Part shown: one piece after another, positions 1-8,404 of the stretch | Layout: the number at the start of each line of letters is the position of its first letter | Position numbering within the stretch: the stretch's first letter is position 1 | DNA from: Planctomycetota bacterium | GTDB lineage: Bacteria; Planctomycetota; UBA1135; GCA-002686595 | Length of the DNA: 64,000 nt | Direction of reading: 5' to 3' | NCBI GenBank assembly: GCA_016709875.1 | Contig: JADJLZ010000005.1 | Coordinates: 186,001-250,000 of the forward strand | Notes under the pieces: generated by a model | Told to the model about the DNA's origin: nothing | What the model saw: the letters and a program-made list of their open reading frames with translations, nothing else | The model's database searches: none | Position numbers and translations under genes: made by a program

Positions 1-627
1 GCGCGCGGAGGGATCGATCTCGATCTGGTAGCCGGAGGCGTAGGAAGTCTTGGGCTCAGCACCCACGACGCGGGAGCGGATCTGGATGCCGGAGTTGCCG
101 GGCTGTTCGTTGCGGAGTTCGAGCGTGAGGAGGAAGTCCGAGTAGGTGTCGTTCGTGACGAGGAAGGAGTTGGCCTTGCCTGTGGAGGTCTGGCCGAGAA
201 TGGAGGAGTCGTCGACGGAGAAGTTGGACTCGCCGAGGAGGTGCCAGCCGGAGGGGGTGTGGCCGTCGAAGACGGTGAGGTCGCGACCGGGCAGGGCGTG
301 GAGATCGCGGTAGTGGAGTTCGACGACGTGTTCGTCGTCGAAGTGCCAGGTGGTCGGGGTGGAGCGCGTGAAGTGGAAGGGAGCAGGGTCGGAGAGGGAA
401 TCGAGGCGGGTGAGCGAGGTGCCGTCGAGCAGGAAGATCCGGTGCTCGAGGATGGCCAGTCCGCTGGGATCGAGGGCGATGCGGCTCGCGGAGACTTCGC
501 ACTCGCCGGCGTCGAAGGAGTGCGGGTTCTCGGCTTGGTGCCAGCCCGAGCGCTGCTCGAGGAGCGACATGCGCTGGATGCGCGGGGCGTCGGAGAGCGG
601 GAGCGTGAGGAGCAGGAGAGCGATCAT
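1..627 (-). CDS. DUF1080 (3-keto-disaccharide hydrolase-like) secreted protein, C-terminus cut off by window edge
   Basis: This is an open reading frame of 209 codons that reaches the left edge, so its C-terminus lies outside. It begins at ATG 625-627 with a short hydrophobic leader (MIALLLLTLPLSDA) that looks like a signal peptide. The first ~100 residues are not recognised. From about residue 125 it reads FDGHTPSGWHLLGESNF, then LVTNDTYSDFLLTLELRN and NSGIQIRSR, the typical opening of a DUF1080 jelly-roll (laminin-G/concanavalin-like) domain. DUF1080 proteins are abundant in Planctomycetota, are usually exported, and are linked to carbohydrate binding or 3-keto-glycoside hydrolysis. The substrate cannot be told from this fragment. 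No convincing ribosome binding site precedes the ATG. Confidence 0.75.
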   Translation of the reverse strand, partial: MIALLLLTLPLSDAPRIQRMSLLEQRSGWHQAENPHSFDAGECEVSASRIALDPSGLAILEHRIFLLDGTSLTRLDSLSDPAPFHFTRSTPTTWHFDDEHVVELHYRDLHALPGRDLTVFDGHTPSGWHLLGESNFSVDDSSILGQTSTGKANSFLVTNDTYSDFLLTLELRNEQPGNSGIQIRSRVVGAEPKTSYASGYQIEIDPSAR

Positions 628-690
628 CGAGAGCGAGGATAGCGCTGCGTCGCGATGGGTGCCCGCTCGCGAGCGGGTAGAGACGGCGCA

Positions 691-730
691 GTGCGGCTCA
701 GTCAGGCTCAGTGCGGCTCAGTGCGGCTCA
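691..730. repeat. Four tandem copies of a 10-bp repeat (GTGCGGCTCA)
   Basis: Copies lie at 691-700, 701-710 (variant GTCAGGCTCA), 711-720 and 721-730. The repeat covers the 3' end of the small minus-strand gene at 718-1026. Each unit read on the minus strand contains TGAGC, so the repeat supplies that gene's stop codon in the reading frame used. Confidence 0.85.
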
Positions 731-1026
731 GGTGTGCCCTGGCAGTCGGCGGGCTCGGTGTTGTCATCGAGATCGGGATCGGGATCGATGATGGTGACCT
801 TGGGCAGCGCAGGCTCGAGCGGCGCGGATTGAGTCGCGAGTTCGGGCGGCGGCAGGTCGCTCGCGGGCAGCGTTTCGATCGCTGGCTGGAGCGGCACCTG
901 CGGCTTGAGCGTGGGTTGCGCGGCGGGCGGGCCGAGTTCGTCGGGGTTGGGGTCGTCGACGAAGAGCACGCGGGCAGCGAGCGCGGCGATGATGAGGACG
1001 AGCAGGAAAGTGGCGATGCGTCCCAT
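718..1026 (-). CDS. Small membrane-anchored proline-rich protein, function unknown
   Basis: This 102-residue protein starts at ATG 1024-1026. Residues 1-22 (MGRIATFLLVLIIAALAARV) form one hydrophobic segment suited to an N-terminal anchor. The remainder is acidic and rich in proline and alanine, with no recognisable domain, and is probably exposed outside the cytoplasmic membrane. The stop codon falls inside a 10-bp tandem repeat, so the C-terminal length may vary between strains. No homologous family is recognised. It runs in the same direction as the DUF1080 gene downstream. Its coding status rests on the clean anchor and the lack of a better frame here. Confidence 0.5.
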   Translation of the reverse strand: MGRIATFLLVLIIAALAARVLFVDDPNPDELGPPAAQPTLKPQVPLQPAIETLPASDLPPPELATQSAPLEPALPKVTIIDPDPDLDDNTEPADCQGTPEPH

Positions 1027-1118
1027 GGGGCGAGCATAGAACAGCCCGTGCAGGCTGTGCGAGGGGGCAGGGGGTGGGAATTGCCGAGGGGAGAAAAGGG
1101 CTGGAAACGAGGGCGAAA

Positions 1119-1784
1119 TCAGGGTGTGGGCCAGTCGGGCGGCGGGCGCGTGAGCGCGTCGCGTCCCGGAGGCATGTCGTAGCGCTGGCGCGTGAGGGCG
1201 TAGGAGATGCCGCCCAGGCGGCCGACGGCGGCGAGTTTGGCGGGGTCGACGACGAGGCGGGAGTCGACCAGCGCGTCGTCGATGTGGATGTGGACGACGC
1301 GGCCGAGGACGATGTTCCCGCCCAGCGCGTGACCGGGGTTGGTGCGCAGTACCTGGAGGGTTTCACACTCGAAGGCCCAGGGCGCACGCGCGAGGCGCGG
1401 CGGCCGGATGCGCAGGCTGGGCGCGGTGGCGAGGCCGGTGAGCTCGAACTCGCTCTCGCCGTAGGAAAGCTCCTCGGCCGACGCGGCGATCTCGCGCGCG
1501 TAGGACTCGACGGAGGCGTTGACGACGAACTGGCCGGTGCCGCCCTCGGAGACGGGCTTGGCGTTGCGCAGCGTGTCCTTCTCGGAGCCGTCGGGCTTGT
1601 TCGCGGGGCAGAAGAGGACGGTGAGCGGGTCCGAGCCGACGCCGTTGAAGAAGGAGAAGGGCGCGAGGTTCGTGCGGCCCTCGGGCGAGATCGTCGAGAC
1701 GAGCGCGATCGGGCGCGGGACGATGCAGCCGATCAGGAGACGGTAGCGCTCGCGCGCCGCGAGCCTGTCGGGATCGATTTCCAT
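1119..1784 (-). CDS. Flavin reductase-like (FMN-binding split-barrel) family protein
   Basis: This 221-residue protein belongs to the flavin-reductase-like FMN-binding split-barrel family (DIM6/NTAB, COG1853 type). The N-terminus reads YRLLIGCIVPRPIALVSTIS, followed by TNLAPFSFFNGVGSDP and then FVVNASVE, which are the usual flavin-contact segments in this order. Such proteins bind FMN and either reduce free flavin with NAD(P)H or act as oxidoreductases on small substrates; they are cytoplasmic. The length is normal for the family. The start ATG (1782-1784) gives the expected short N-terminus. It lies 46 bp downstream of the radical SAM gene on the same strand, so the two may be co-transcribed. 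The actual substrate is unknown. Confidence 0.85.
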   Translation of the reverse strand: MEIDPDRLAARERYRLLIGCIVPRPIALVSTISPEGRTNLAPFSFFNGVGSDPLTVLFCPANKPDGSEKDTLRNAKPVSEGGTGQFVVNASVESYAREIAASAEELSYGESEFELTGLATAPSLRIRPPRLARAPWAFECETLQVLRTNPGHALGGNIVLGRVVHIHIDDALVDSRLVVDPAKLAAVGRLGGISYALTRQRYDMPPGRDALTRPPPDWPTP

Positions 1785-1830
1785 GTTGCGCGCAGTCTAG
1801 CGCGACTCCGCGCGAGGCGAAGCCGAGCGC

Positions 1831-3261
1831 TCAGCGCGCGTACGCACGGCGTGCGAAGAGCAGCGTCAGGTACGGCAGCATGTTGCGCTTCTGCGGGATC
1901 AGGTTGAAGATCCGCCACAGGCGCTTGGGGTTCATGTAGAAGCGCCGGTAGGCCTGTTTGCGCAGCGCGAAGATGCGCTCCTCGTCCACGGAGGAGAGGT
2001 TGATCTCGCTCTTGTAGGGCTCGTAGGCCGACCAGTCGACCGGCAGCGCGAAGCCGGCGTCCTCGACCTGGCGGAACAGCTCCGTGCCCTTGAAGGGGAT
2101 CACGCGGAAGAAGGCCGCGGTGTGGAAGCTCGAGTTGGAGGCCCAGTCGATCGTGGCCTGCATCTCCGCTTCGGTCTCGGTCGGGAAGCCGAGCATGAAG
2201 GCGCCGTGCACCATCACGCCCTGGCTGGCGATGAAGTCGACGATCTTGCCGACCTTCTCGATCTTCAGGTTCTTCTGCATCACTTTCTGCAGGCGCGGGA
2301 CGGCGGATTCGACAGCGACCATGCAGCGGTACATGCCGGCCTGCTTGAGCAGCACGACGAGCTCCTCGTCGAGGATGTCGCCGCGGAAGCCGTTGGGGAA
2401 GGTGAGCGCGAGCTTCCAGCCGCGGTCGATGATGCCCTGCGCGATCGCCTTCGCGCGCGCGGGACGGAAGTTGAAGATGTCGTCCATGAAGACGAGCTCC
2501 TTCACTCCGTACTGCGTGACGAGCAGATCGATCTCGGCCAGCACGTGCTCGGCGGAGCGCTCGCGGAACGTCTTGCCGTAGCTGTTGTGGCAGTACGTGC
2601 AGCGCCAGGGGCAGGCGCGCGAGCTGAACATCGTCGCGAACTCCTTGTGCGCGTAGATCACGCCGCCGCGCGGGACCTTGTGGTACTTGGCGTGGTCGAT
2701 GAGGTCCCAGGTCGGGAAGGGCATCTCGTCCAGCTTCTGAGGCGGCGGGCGATCGGCGTTGTGCTGCGTCGCGCCGGCGGCGTCGCGCCAGGAGATGCCG
2801 GCGCACTCGGACCAGTCCTCGCGCTGGTCGCGCAGGCGCTCGAGCAGGTCCACGAAGGTGAACTCGCCCTCGCCGCGCACGACGAAGTCGCAGGCGGCGT
2901 CTTTGAGCACGTCTTCCGCGGCGACGCTCGGGTGTGGGCCGCCGCAGACGATCTTCGCGTGCGGCAGGCGCTGCTTGACGAGCTTCGCGAGCGCGTGCAT
3001 GCAGCCCGCCTCGTAGGTCATCGCCGAAAGGCCGACCACGTCGGGCGCGAGCGCGACGAGCTCGTCCGCGCAGCGCTCGGGCGTCCAGTCCTCGACCTTC
3101 ATGTCGAGGATGTGCACGTCCTCGAAGCCCGACGCGCGCGCCTGCGCGGCGATCATCATGATCCCGAGCGGGTGGACGTGCGTGAACTGCGTGTAGGGGT
3201 GGTAGGTCTGGACCAGCGCGATGCGCAGGCCGGCCAGCCGTTCGTCCTTGCGGGCGATCAT
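1831..3261 (-). CDS. B12-binding-type radical SAM protein
   Basis: This 476-residue protein has an N-terminal cobalamin-binding-like Rossmann domain at about residues 12-150 (GLRIALVQTYHPY, VVGLSAMTYEAG, KIVCGGPHPS). It is followed by a radical SAM core with the CX3CX2C cluster at C217, C221 and C224 (CPWRCTYC). The arrangement matches the BchE/HpnP-like family of B12-dependent radical SAM enzymes, which usually catalyse methylations or ring rearrangements on lipids, tetrapyrroles or natural products. The canonical DxHxxG histidine of B12 proteins is not visible, as is common in this subgroup. The substrate is unknown. A second protein of the same class lies 1.9 kb away on the other strand. 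The ATG at 3259-3261 gives a complete N-terminal domain. Confidence 0.88.
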   Translation of the reverse strand: MIARKDERLAGLRIALVQTYHPYTQFTHVHPLGIMMIAAQARASGFEDVHILDMKVEDWTPERCADELVALAPDVVGLSAMTYEAGCMHALAKLVKQRLPHAKIVCGGPHPSVAAEDVLKDAACDFVVRGEGEFTFVDLLERLRDQREDWSECAGISWRDAAGATQHNADRPPPQKLDEMPFPTWDLIDHAKYHKVPRGGVIYAHKEFATMFSSRACPWRCTYCHNSYGKTFRERSAEHVLAEIDLLVTQYGVKELVFMDDIFNFRPARAKAIAQGIIDRGWKLALTFPNGFRGDILDEELVVLLKQAGMYRCMVAVESAVPRLQKVMQKNLKIEKVGKIVDFIASQGVMVHGAFMLGFPTETEAEMQATIDWASNSSFHTAAFFRVIPFKGTELFRQVEDAGFALPVDWSAYEPYKSEINLSSVDEERIFALRKQAYRRFYMNPKRLWRIFNLIPQKRNMLPYLTLLFARRAYAR

Positions 3262-3359
3262 CCTCGAATCTTACGCGAGCCGCGGGAATCGGTGTAGGCT
3301 CGGGGTCCCCGATGGATTCGGCCATTCGCTCACCCGACACTCACTTCCGAAGGAACTGG

Positions 3360-5093
3360 ATGCTCCCTGTCTTGCGCTTTCCCGTGCTGCTCGGTGTGTG
3401 CCTCTGCGGGGGCCTCGTGGCCGCGGACGCACAATCCTCCCTCGTCTGGCAACACGACTCCTTCGTCTCCCAGACCGACGAGCCGATGCGCGCAGTCCGT
3501 TTCGGCCTCGGTGACGAGATCGTGATCGCGGGCGAGTACCGCGCGAGCAACGCGCCCGACACCTCGGCTGCGCTCTACATCCGTCCGGCGGACGGCTCGG
3601 CGCTCACGCAGACGAATTGGCCGGGCACGCCGGTGGGAACCTACCGCTGGAATGCGCTCGCGATCGACGCCGCGGGTGACATCGCTCTGGCGGGGAGCGC
3701 TCCGGGCGGCGCGCTGGTCGGCCTCGCTTCGCCGAGCGGCGCGTTCCTGTGGACGCCGCAAGTCCTGCCCGCACCGTTCCAGTACGCCAGCGCGGTCGCC
3801 TTCGACCCCAACGGGGAGCTGCTCGTCGCGGGCATCGCGGGTGCGGACGTCTTCGTCGCGCGCCTCTCGCCGCAGGGAGGCCTGCTCGACTCGGTGGTCT
3901 GGGCGCACCCGGCGAACGGCGACGACAGGGCCAGCCGTGTCGCGGTGAGCGCGCAGGGCGACGTCTTCGTGCTCGGCCTCGCGGACACGTCCAACAACCC
4001 GCGCGTGTTCGTGCTCAAGCTCGACAGCGCCCTGGATGTGCAGTGGGAGAGCGAACGCTTCAGCCTGCAGAGTTCGGATCCGGGGCCGGCGCTCGCGCTC
4101 GACGCCCAGGGCGACGCGTACGTCGCCTGCAGTTCGAAGACGAACGGGAATCCGCAGAGCCTGTTCACGCTCTGGAAGCTCGATCCGAACGGCGCGACGG
4201 CCTGGGCCGCGACGCCGACCGACGCCCAGCACACCAGCGGCCGCGCGACCGAGGTCGGGATCGATGCGCTCGGGCACCTGGTCGTCGCGGGCTCGTGGTC
4301 GGGCTTCGACAGCGAAGGGCTCGTGCAGAGCTACGACCGCTTCGGCAACCTGCTCTGGTCGCATCCCGCCGGCCTCGCGACGAGCCTCTACTTTTCGCTC
4401 GCGCTCGACGAGGCGGGCGACGCACTCGTCGCGGGCTCGAACGGCGGGGGACAGCTCGGTTTCGCGCGGCGCTACGACCGCGACGGGAACGAGCGTTGGA
4501 CCTGGCAGGACACGAACAAGACCGTCCGCGGAGCGATCGGCGTCGCGCCACAAGGTGACGCGCTGCTCGCCGGCTCGTGCAGGAGCACCTTCTCGCCGAC
4601 GTACCTCCACGAGTTTCGCCTCGGATGCGCGGTTTTCCCGGTGTGCGCCGGCGACGGATCCATCGGCTCGTGCCCGTGCGCCAACGACAGCGCCACGCGC
4701 GATCGTGCCGGCTGCGTGGACTCGATCGGGACCGGCGGCCACCTCGAGGGAGTGGGCTACGCCTCGCTCGGCTCGGACACGCTCATTCTCGTGGCCTCTT
4801 CGATGCCCAACACGACCTCGGTCTACTTCCAGGGCACGGCACAGATCGCGCCGGTCTTCTTCGGCGACGGCTTGCGCTGCACGGGCGGCACGCTGGTGCG
4901 GCTCGCGGTGCGCGCGGGCGGGGGCGGCAGTTCGCAGTTCCCCGGGCCTGGAGATCCGTTGTTGTCGGTCGCGGGCGGCGTGGGCGCGGCGGGCCTGCGC
5001 ATGTACCAGGCGTACTTCCGCGACCATTCGTCCTTCTGCACGGCGGCGACCTTCAATGCGACGAATGCAGTGCGCGTGAACTGGATTCCGTAG
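3360..5093 (+). CDS. Secreted beta-propeller-like protein with planctomycete-type Cys-rich C-terminal domain
   Basis: This 577-residue exported protein starts at ATG 3360, preceded by AAGGA at 3350-3354. Starting there leaves a clean signal peptide (MLPVLRFPVLLGVCLCGGLV ending near ADAQ); an in-frame ATG at 3312 would add 16 residues in front of the signal and is less likely. Residues ~25-430 contain repeated blades of the form LALDAQGDAYVA, IDALGHLVVAGSW and LALDEAGDALVAGS, typical of SBBP/beta-propeller repeats. From about residue 450 there is a domain opening with CPCAND, GCVDSIGTGG and later RCTGGTLVRL, ending FNATNAVRVNWIP. The same domain ends the protein at 10192-12693. The function is unknown; a surface or extracellular role is inferred. 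Confidence 0.8.
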   Translation: MLPVLRFPVLLGVCLCGGLVAADAQSSLVWQHDSFVSQTDEPMRAVRFGLGDEIVIAGEYRASNAPDTSAALYIRPADGSALTQTNWPGTPVGTYRWNALAIDAAGDIALAGSAPGGALVGLASPSGAFLWTPQVLPAPFQYASAVAFDPNGELLVAGIAGADVFVARLSPQGGLLDSVVWAHPANGDDRASRVAVSAQGDVFVLGLADTSNNPRVFVLKLDSALDVQWESERFSLQSSDPGPALALDAQGDAYVACSSKTNGNPQSLFTLWKLDPNGATAWAATPTDAQHTSGRATEVGIDALGHLVVAGSWSGFDSEGLVQSYDRFGNLLWSHPAGLATSLYFSLALDEAGDALVAGSNGGGQLGFARRYDRDGNERWTWQDTNKTVRGAIGVAPQGDALLAGSCRSTFSPTYLHEFRLGCAVFPVCAGDGSIGSCPCANDSATRDRAGCVDSIGTGGHLEGVGYASLGSDTLILVASSMPNTTSVYFQGTAQIAPVFFGDGLRCTGGTLVRLAVRAGGGGSSQFPGPGDPLLSVAGGVGAAGLRMYQAYFRDHSSFCTAATFNATNAVRVNWIP

Positions 5094-5174
5094 CTTCGCG
5101 CGGGGAACCGGACCCTTCCGGCGATCGTCGGGTATGCTCGCAGCACCCAGGCTCCGTATCGGAAGGGACTCTAC

Positions 5175-6674
5175 ATGGCCCGCATCGCGTTCATCGTCAC
5201 CACCTGCCACGAGTTCGAGGGCATCAAGGTGCTCTCGTCGGTGCTGAAGAAGCATGGCCACGAGGCCGACTGCTTCCTGCATTCCGAGGAGAAGGACTTC
5301 GCGCAGGCCGTGCTCGGCTGGCAGCCCGACGTCGTCGGCATCTACGCCACCACGGGACAAGAGGCCTGGGCCTACGAGTACATCCGCGGCTGGAAGAAGG
5401 AACTGAAGCACCTCAAGGTCGTGATGGGCGGCCCGCACCCCAGCCACGACCTCGAGCCGCTCTTGCACGAGGACGTGGTCGACGCGACCACGAAGGGCGA
5501 GAGCGAGTACGCGATCCTCGACCTCGTCAACGCCTGGGAGGCCGGGCGCGCGATTCGTGAGATCCCCAACGTCGGTTGGCTCGGCAACGACGGCAAGCCG
5601 GTGCAGAACCCGATCCGGCCCGTAATCCAGGACCTCGACACGCTGCCCTTCCCCGACGTGGACGTTTTCTACAAGTACCCGTTCCTGCGCGGCAAGCGCG
5701 TGATGCAGGTGCACGTCTCGCGCGGCTGCCAGAACTCGTGCACGTACTGCTCGGTCGGGCTGATGAAGAAGGACTGGATCTCGGGCCGGCGCGGCGAGAA
5801 GTTCAACCGCCAGAAGTCGGTCGACTACGTGTGCGAGGAGATGAACGACATCCTCGCGCGCTACCCGGGCTTCCGCATGGTCAACTTCGGCGACGCGGCG
5901 CTCAACATGACGCGCGGCTGGCTGGCCGAGTTCGCGGAGAAGTGGCCCAAGCGCGTGGACCTGCCTTTCGCCTGCAACATCAACATCAACTACCTGAACG
6001 AGCAGGACATCATCCACCTGAAGCAGTCAGGCTGCGTCTCGGTGCAGTTCGGATTGGAGTCGGGCAGCGAGAAGGTGCGCCTGGAGGTCTACAAGAAGGG
6101 CTACACCGACGAGATCGTCTACTCGATCCCGAAGCTCCTGCGGAAGCACAAGATCACCTACCGCACGAACAACATCATGGGCTCGCCGGCGGAGACGCTG
6201 GAGGACATGTTCGAGACCGCGCGCGTCAACAAGCGCATCCAGCCCGACGGCTGCACGGTGCTGATCTACCGGCCTTTCCGCTCGACGGTGCTGGGCCAGG
6301 AGGACTACGCGCTCGGACGCGTGGACGAGGCGCGCGACATCGGGCCCTCGATCCAGAACGACTCGATGATGAAGCGCGACGACCTGCGCGAAGTCGTCAA
6401 CCTGCAGAAGCTCTTCAACGTCGCGGTCTACATGCCCGGCGGCGAGACGCTCGTGCGCAAGCTGATCCACCTGCCGCGCAACCCGCTCTTCGACGCGACG
6501 CTGCTCGGTTTCCTGTGGTACCAGCACGCGGTGGTCTCGGGCTACGGCATGCTCGACGACGTGAAACTGGGCCTGAAGAACGTGAAGCAGATCTTCGGCA
6601 AGTCCGGCACGCACGCGCAGCGGCGCAGCTTCCTCGAGACGATCGACACGGGCGGCGAGGCCGCGGTTCACTAG
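5175..6674 (+). CDS. B12-binding-type radical SAM protein
   Basis: This 499-residue enzyme has a cobalamin-binding-like N-terminal domain (residues ~1-125, with VVMGGPHPSHDLEPLL) and a radical SAM domain bearing CX3CX2C at C185, C189 and C192 (CQNSCTYC). Further core elements follow, including FGLESGSEKVR and NNIMGSPAETLEDM. The SAM core is expected to bind a 4Fe-4S cluster and generate a 5'-deoxyadenosyl radical. The substrate is not predictable from sequence. The start ATG at 5175 is preceded by GGAAGG about 9 bases upstream. It stands alone between a secreted protein and the MuiA-like pair. It is clearly related in architecture to the enzyme at 1831-3261 but is not a recent duplicate, because the two differ throughout outside the motifs. 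Confidence 0.88.
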   Translation: MARIAFIVTTCHEFEGIKVLSSVLKKHGHEADCFLHSEEKDFAQAVLGWQPDVVGIYATTGQEAWAYEYIRGWKKELKHLKVVMGGPHPSHDLEPLLHEDVVDATTKGESEYAILDLVNAWEAGRAIREIPNVGWLGNDGKPVQNPIRPVIQDLDTLPFPDVDVFYKYPFLRGKRVMQVHVSRGCQNSCTYCSVGLMKKDWISGRRGEKFNRQKSVDYVCEEMNDILARYPGFRMVNFGDAALNMTRGWLAEFAEKWPKRVDLPFACNININYLNEQDIIHLKQSGCVSVQFGLESGSEKVRLEVYKKGYTDEIVYSIPKLLRKHKITYRTNNIMGSPAETLEDMFETARVNKRIQPDGCTVLIYRPFRSTVLGQEDYALGRVDEARDIGPSIQNDSMMKRDDLREVVNLQKLFNVAVYMPGGETLVRKLIHLPRNPLFDATLLGFLWYQHAVVSGYGMLDDVKLGLKNVKQIFGKSGTHAQRRSFLETIDTGGEAAVH

Positions 6675-6784
6675 CCAGACAGCCGCGGGTGGGGGAGCAG
6701 CGGGGTTCTTTCCAAGGGAACCACCGGGCGCGGCGTTGAATCCCAGGCCTCGGCCTGCGCATCCTGTGCAGCGAGGCCTTTCCC

Positions 6785-8404
6785 ATGCTGCACCTGCTCC
6801 TGCTCTTCGTTCTCGCCGATCCGACGCCGCTCCCGACCGCGATCCGCGAGGTGACGCTCTACGGCGACCGTGCGCTCGTGCGGCGCGAGGCGGCGCTCCC
6901 CGCGGGCGGCGATTTCGTGATCCAGGGCCTGCCCGCCTGCCTGGACCCGAACAACGTGCGCGTGCGCTGCGAGGGCGGCGACGTCGTGAACGTCGAGACG
7001 CGCGAGCGGCTGCAGCAGACGCTGCCGAGCGAGCGGCTGCAGGCCTTGCGCGAGCATGTGAAGGGGCTGGAGCACGAACAGCAGCTCGCGGAGGACGAGC
7101 GCGATCTGCTCCAGGAACAGGCGCGCCACGTCGGCCGGATGCGCGGCGCCACGAATCCGCAGGCGGGATCGGAGACGTCGGGCCGTCCGGGCATCGGCGG
7201 CTGGAAGGCGGACCTCAGCTTCCTCTCCAGGCGTGCCGGCGAGATCGACCGCGCGCGACGCGAGAACAGCTGGAAGCGCGAAGATCTCGCGCAGCAGCTC
7301 GAGACGGCGAACACGGATCTGGACGCGGCGCAGTCCAAGGGCAACGTGAAGGTCTTCGACGTGCGCGTCTCCGTCGAGGCGCGCGCGCAAGCGACGCTCG
7401 AGATCGAGTACCTCGTCTCGCGCAGCGGCTGGGCCCCGGCCTACGACCTGCGCGCGCGCAAGTCGCTCGACAAGGTCGATCTCGCGTACCGCGCGCGCGT
7501 CTGGCAGCAGACCGGCGAGGACTGGAACGAGGTCGCGCTCGCGCTCTCGAGCGCGCAGCCGCGACTGGGTGCGCAAGGCCCCGAACCCGTGGCGGGATGG
7601 GTGGGTGTGGACCAGCCTGCTGCACGTGGCGGCGACCGTCTTGCGGCGCTCGAGGTGCTCATGCGCAAAGCCAAGTCCTCGGACGATGAGGCAGAGGTGG
7701 CCGACGCGGCGCCCGCGCCCCGGCCCTTCGCCGTGGTGGACAGCCAGGGCCTCTCGGTGCGCTTCCAGTTGCCCAAGCCCGCGACGATCCAGTCGCGCGA
7801 GGATCCGGCGACGCTGCTCATCGGCGAGGCGCAGCTCGCGATCACGGCCGAGCGCCAGTGCGTGCCCGCGATCGACACCACCGTCTGGCTGCGCGGCCGC
7901 GCGACGAACAGCTCGCCCTGGACGATGCTTCCGGGGACGGCGTCCGTGTTCTTCGGCGCGGACTACCTCGGCCCCGCGCAGATCGGCGCCGTGCAACCGG
8001 GTCAGGAGTTCACGCTGCACCTGGGCGCTGATCCGGCGCTGACGCTGAAGCGCGAGCAGACCGAGGACCTGAGCAAGGGCCCCGGATTCCTCTCGAGCAA
8101 CTCGAGCGACGTCAACAGCTGGCGCTTGCACCTGGAGAACCACGGTGCGCTGGGCGCTGCCGCGGACGGCAGCGTCGAGGTGGTCGTGCGCGAGGTTCTG
8201 CCGCGCCCGAGCGACGAGCGCATCGAGGTCGAGATCTCGAAGAGCTCGTTGCCCGAGTCCGATCTCGCGCGCTGGAAGCAGGACCGCGAGGAGCGCGGCA
8301 TCCACACATGGGTGCTGCGCGTTCCGCCGGGCGAGAAGGGCACCGACCTCCTCTGGCAGCGCACGATCAGCTATCCCAAGGGCGCCTCGATCTGGATCCG
8401 GTGA
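6785..8404 (+). CDS. Mucoidy inhibitor A (MuiA)-like protein, DUF4140/DUF4139, first of a tandem pair
   Basis: This 539-residue protein begins with a short hydrophobic leader (MLHLLLLFVLADP) suggesting export. The N-terminal DUF4140 part (EVTLYGDRALVRREAALPAG, residues ~20-110) is followed by a charged, probably coiled-coil stretch (~75-185). The C-terminal DUF4139 part contains YLVSRSGWAPAYDLRAR, GEDWNEVALALSSAQP and HLENHGALG. This order is that of the MuiA family, whose name comes from an enterobacterial mucoidy phenotype; the biochemical role is unknown. No Shine-Dalgarno is evident at ATG 6785. The stop TGA overlaps the ATG of the next gene (TGATG), and the two proteins are similar along their whole length, so this is a tandem duplication. 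Confidence 0.8.
   Translation: MLHLLLLFVLADPTPLPTAIREVTLYGDRALVRREAALPAGGDFVIQGLPACLDPNNVRVRCEGGDVVNVETRERLQQTLPSERLQALREHVKGLEHEQQLAEDERDLLQEQARHVGRMRGATNPQAGSETSGRPGIGGWKADLSFLSRRAGEIDRARRENSWKREDLAQQLETANTDLDAAQSKGNVKVFDVRVSVEARAQATLEIEYLVSRSGWAPAYDLRARKSLDKVDLAYRARVWQQTGEDWNEVALALSSAQPRLGAQGPEPVAGWVGVDQPAARGGDRLAALEVLMRKAKSSDDEAEVADAAPAPRPFAVVDSQGLSVRFQLPKPATIQSREDPATLLIGEAQLAITAERQCVPAIDTTVWLRGRATNSSPWTMLPGTASVFFGADYLGPAQIGAVQPGQEFTLHLGADPALTLKREQTEDLSKGPGFLSSNSSDVNSWRLHLENHGALGAAADGSVEVVVREVLPRPSDERIEVEISKSSLPESDLARWKQDREERGIHTWVLRVPPGEKGTDLLWQRTISYPKGASIWIR

Noticed and set aside
691..730. Short repeat array as CRISPR
   Set aside because: The copies are directly adjacent 10-mers without spacers, and no cas genes are present.
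3330..6017. An 895-codon minus-strand open frame opposite the secreted protein and radical SAM genes
   Set aside because: It spans two convincing plus-strand genes and an intergenic region; composition is typical of antisense frames in GC-rich DNA.
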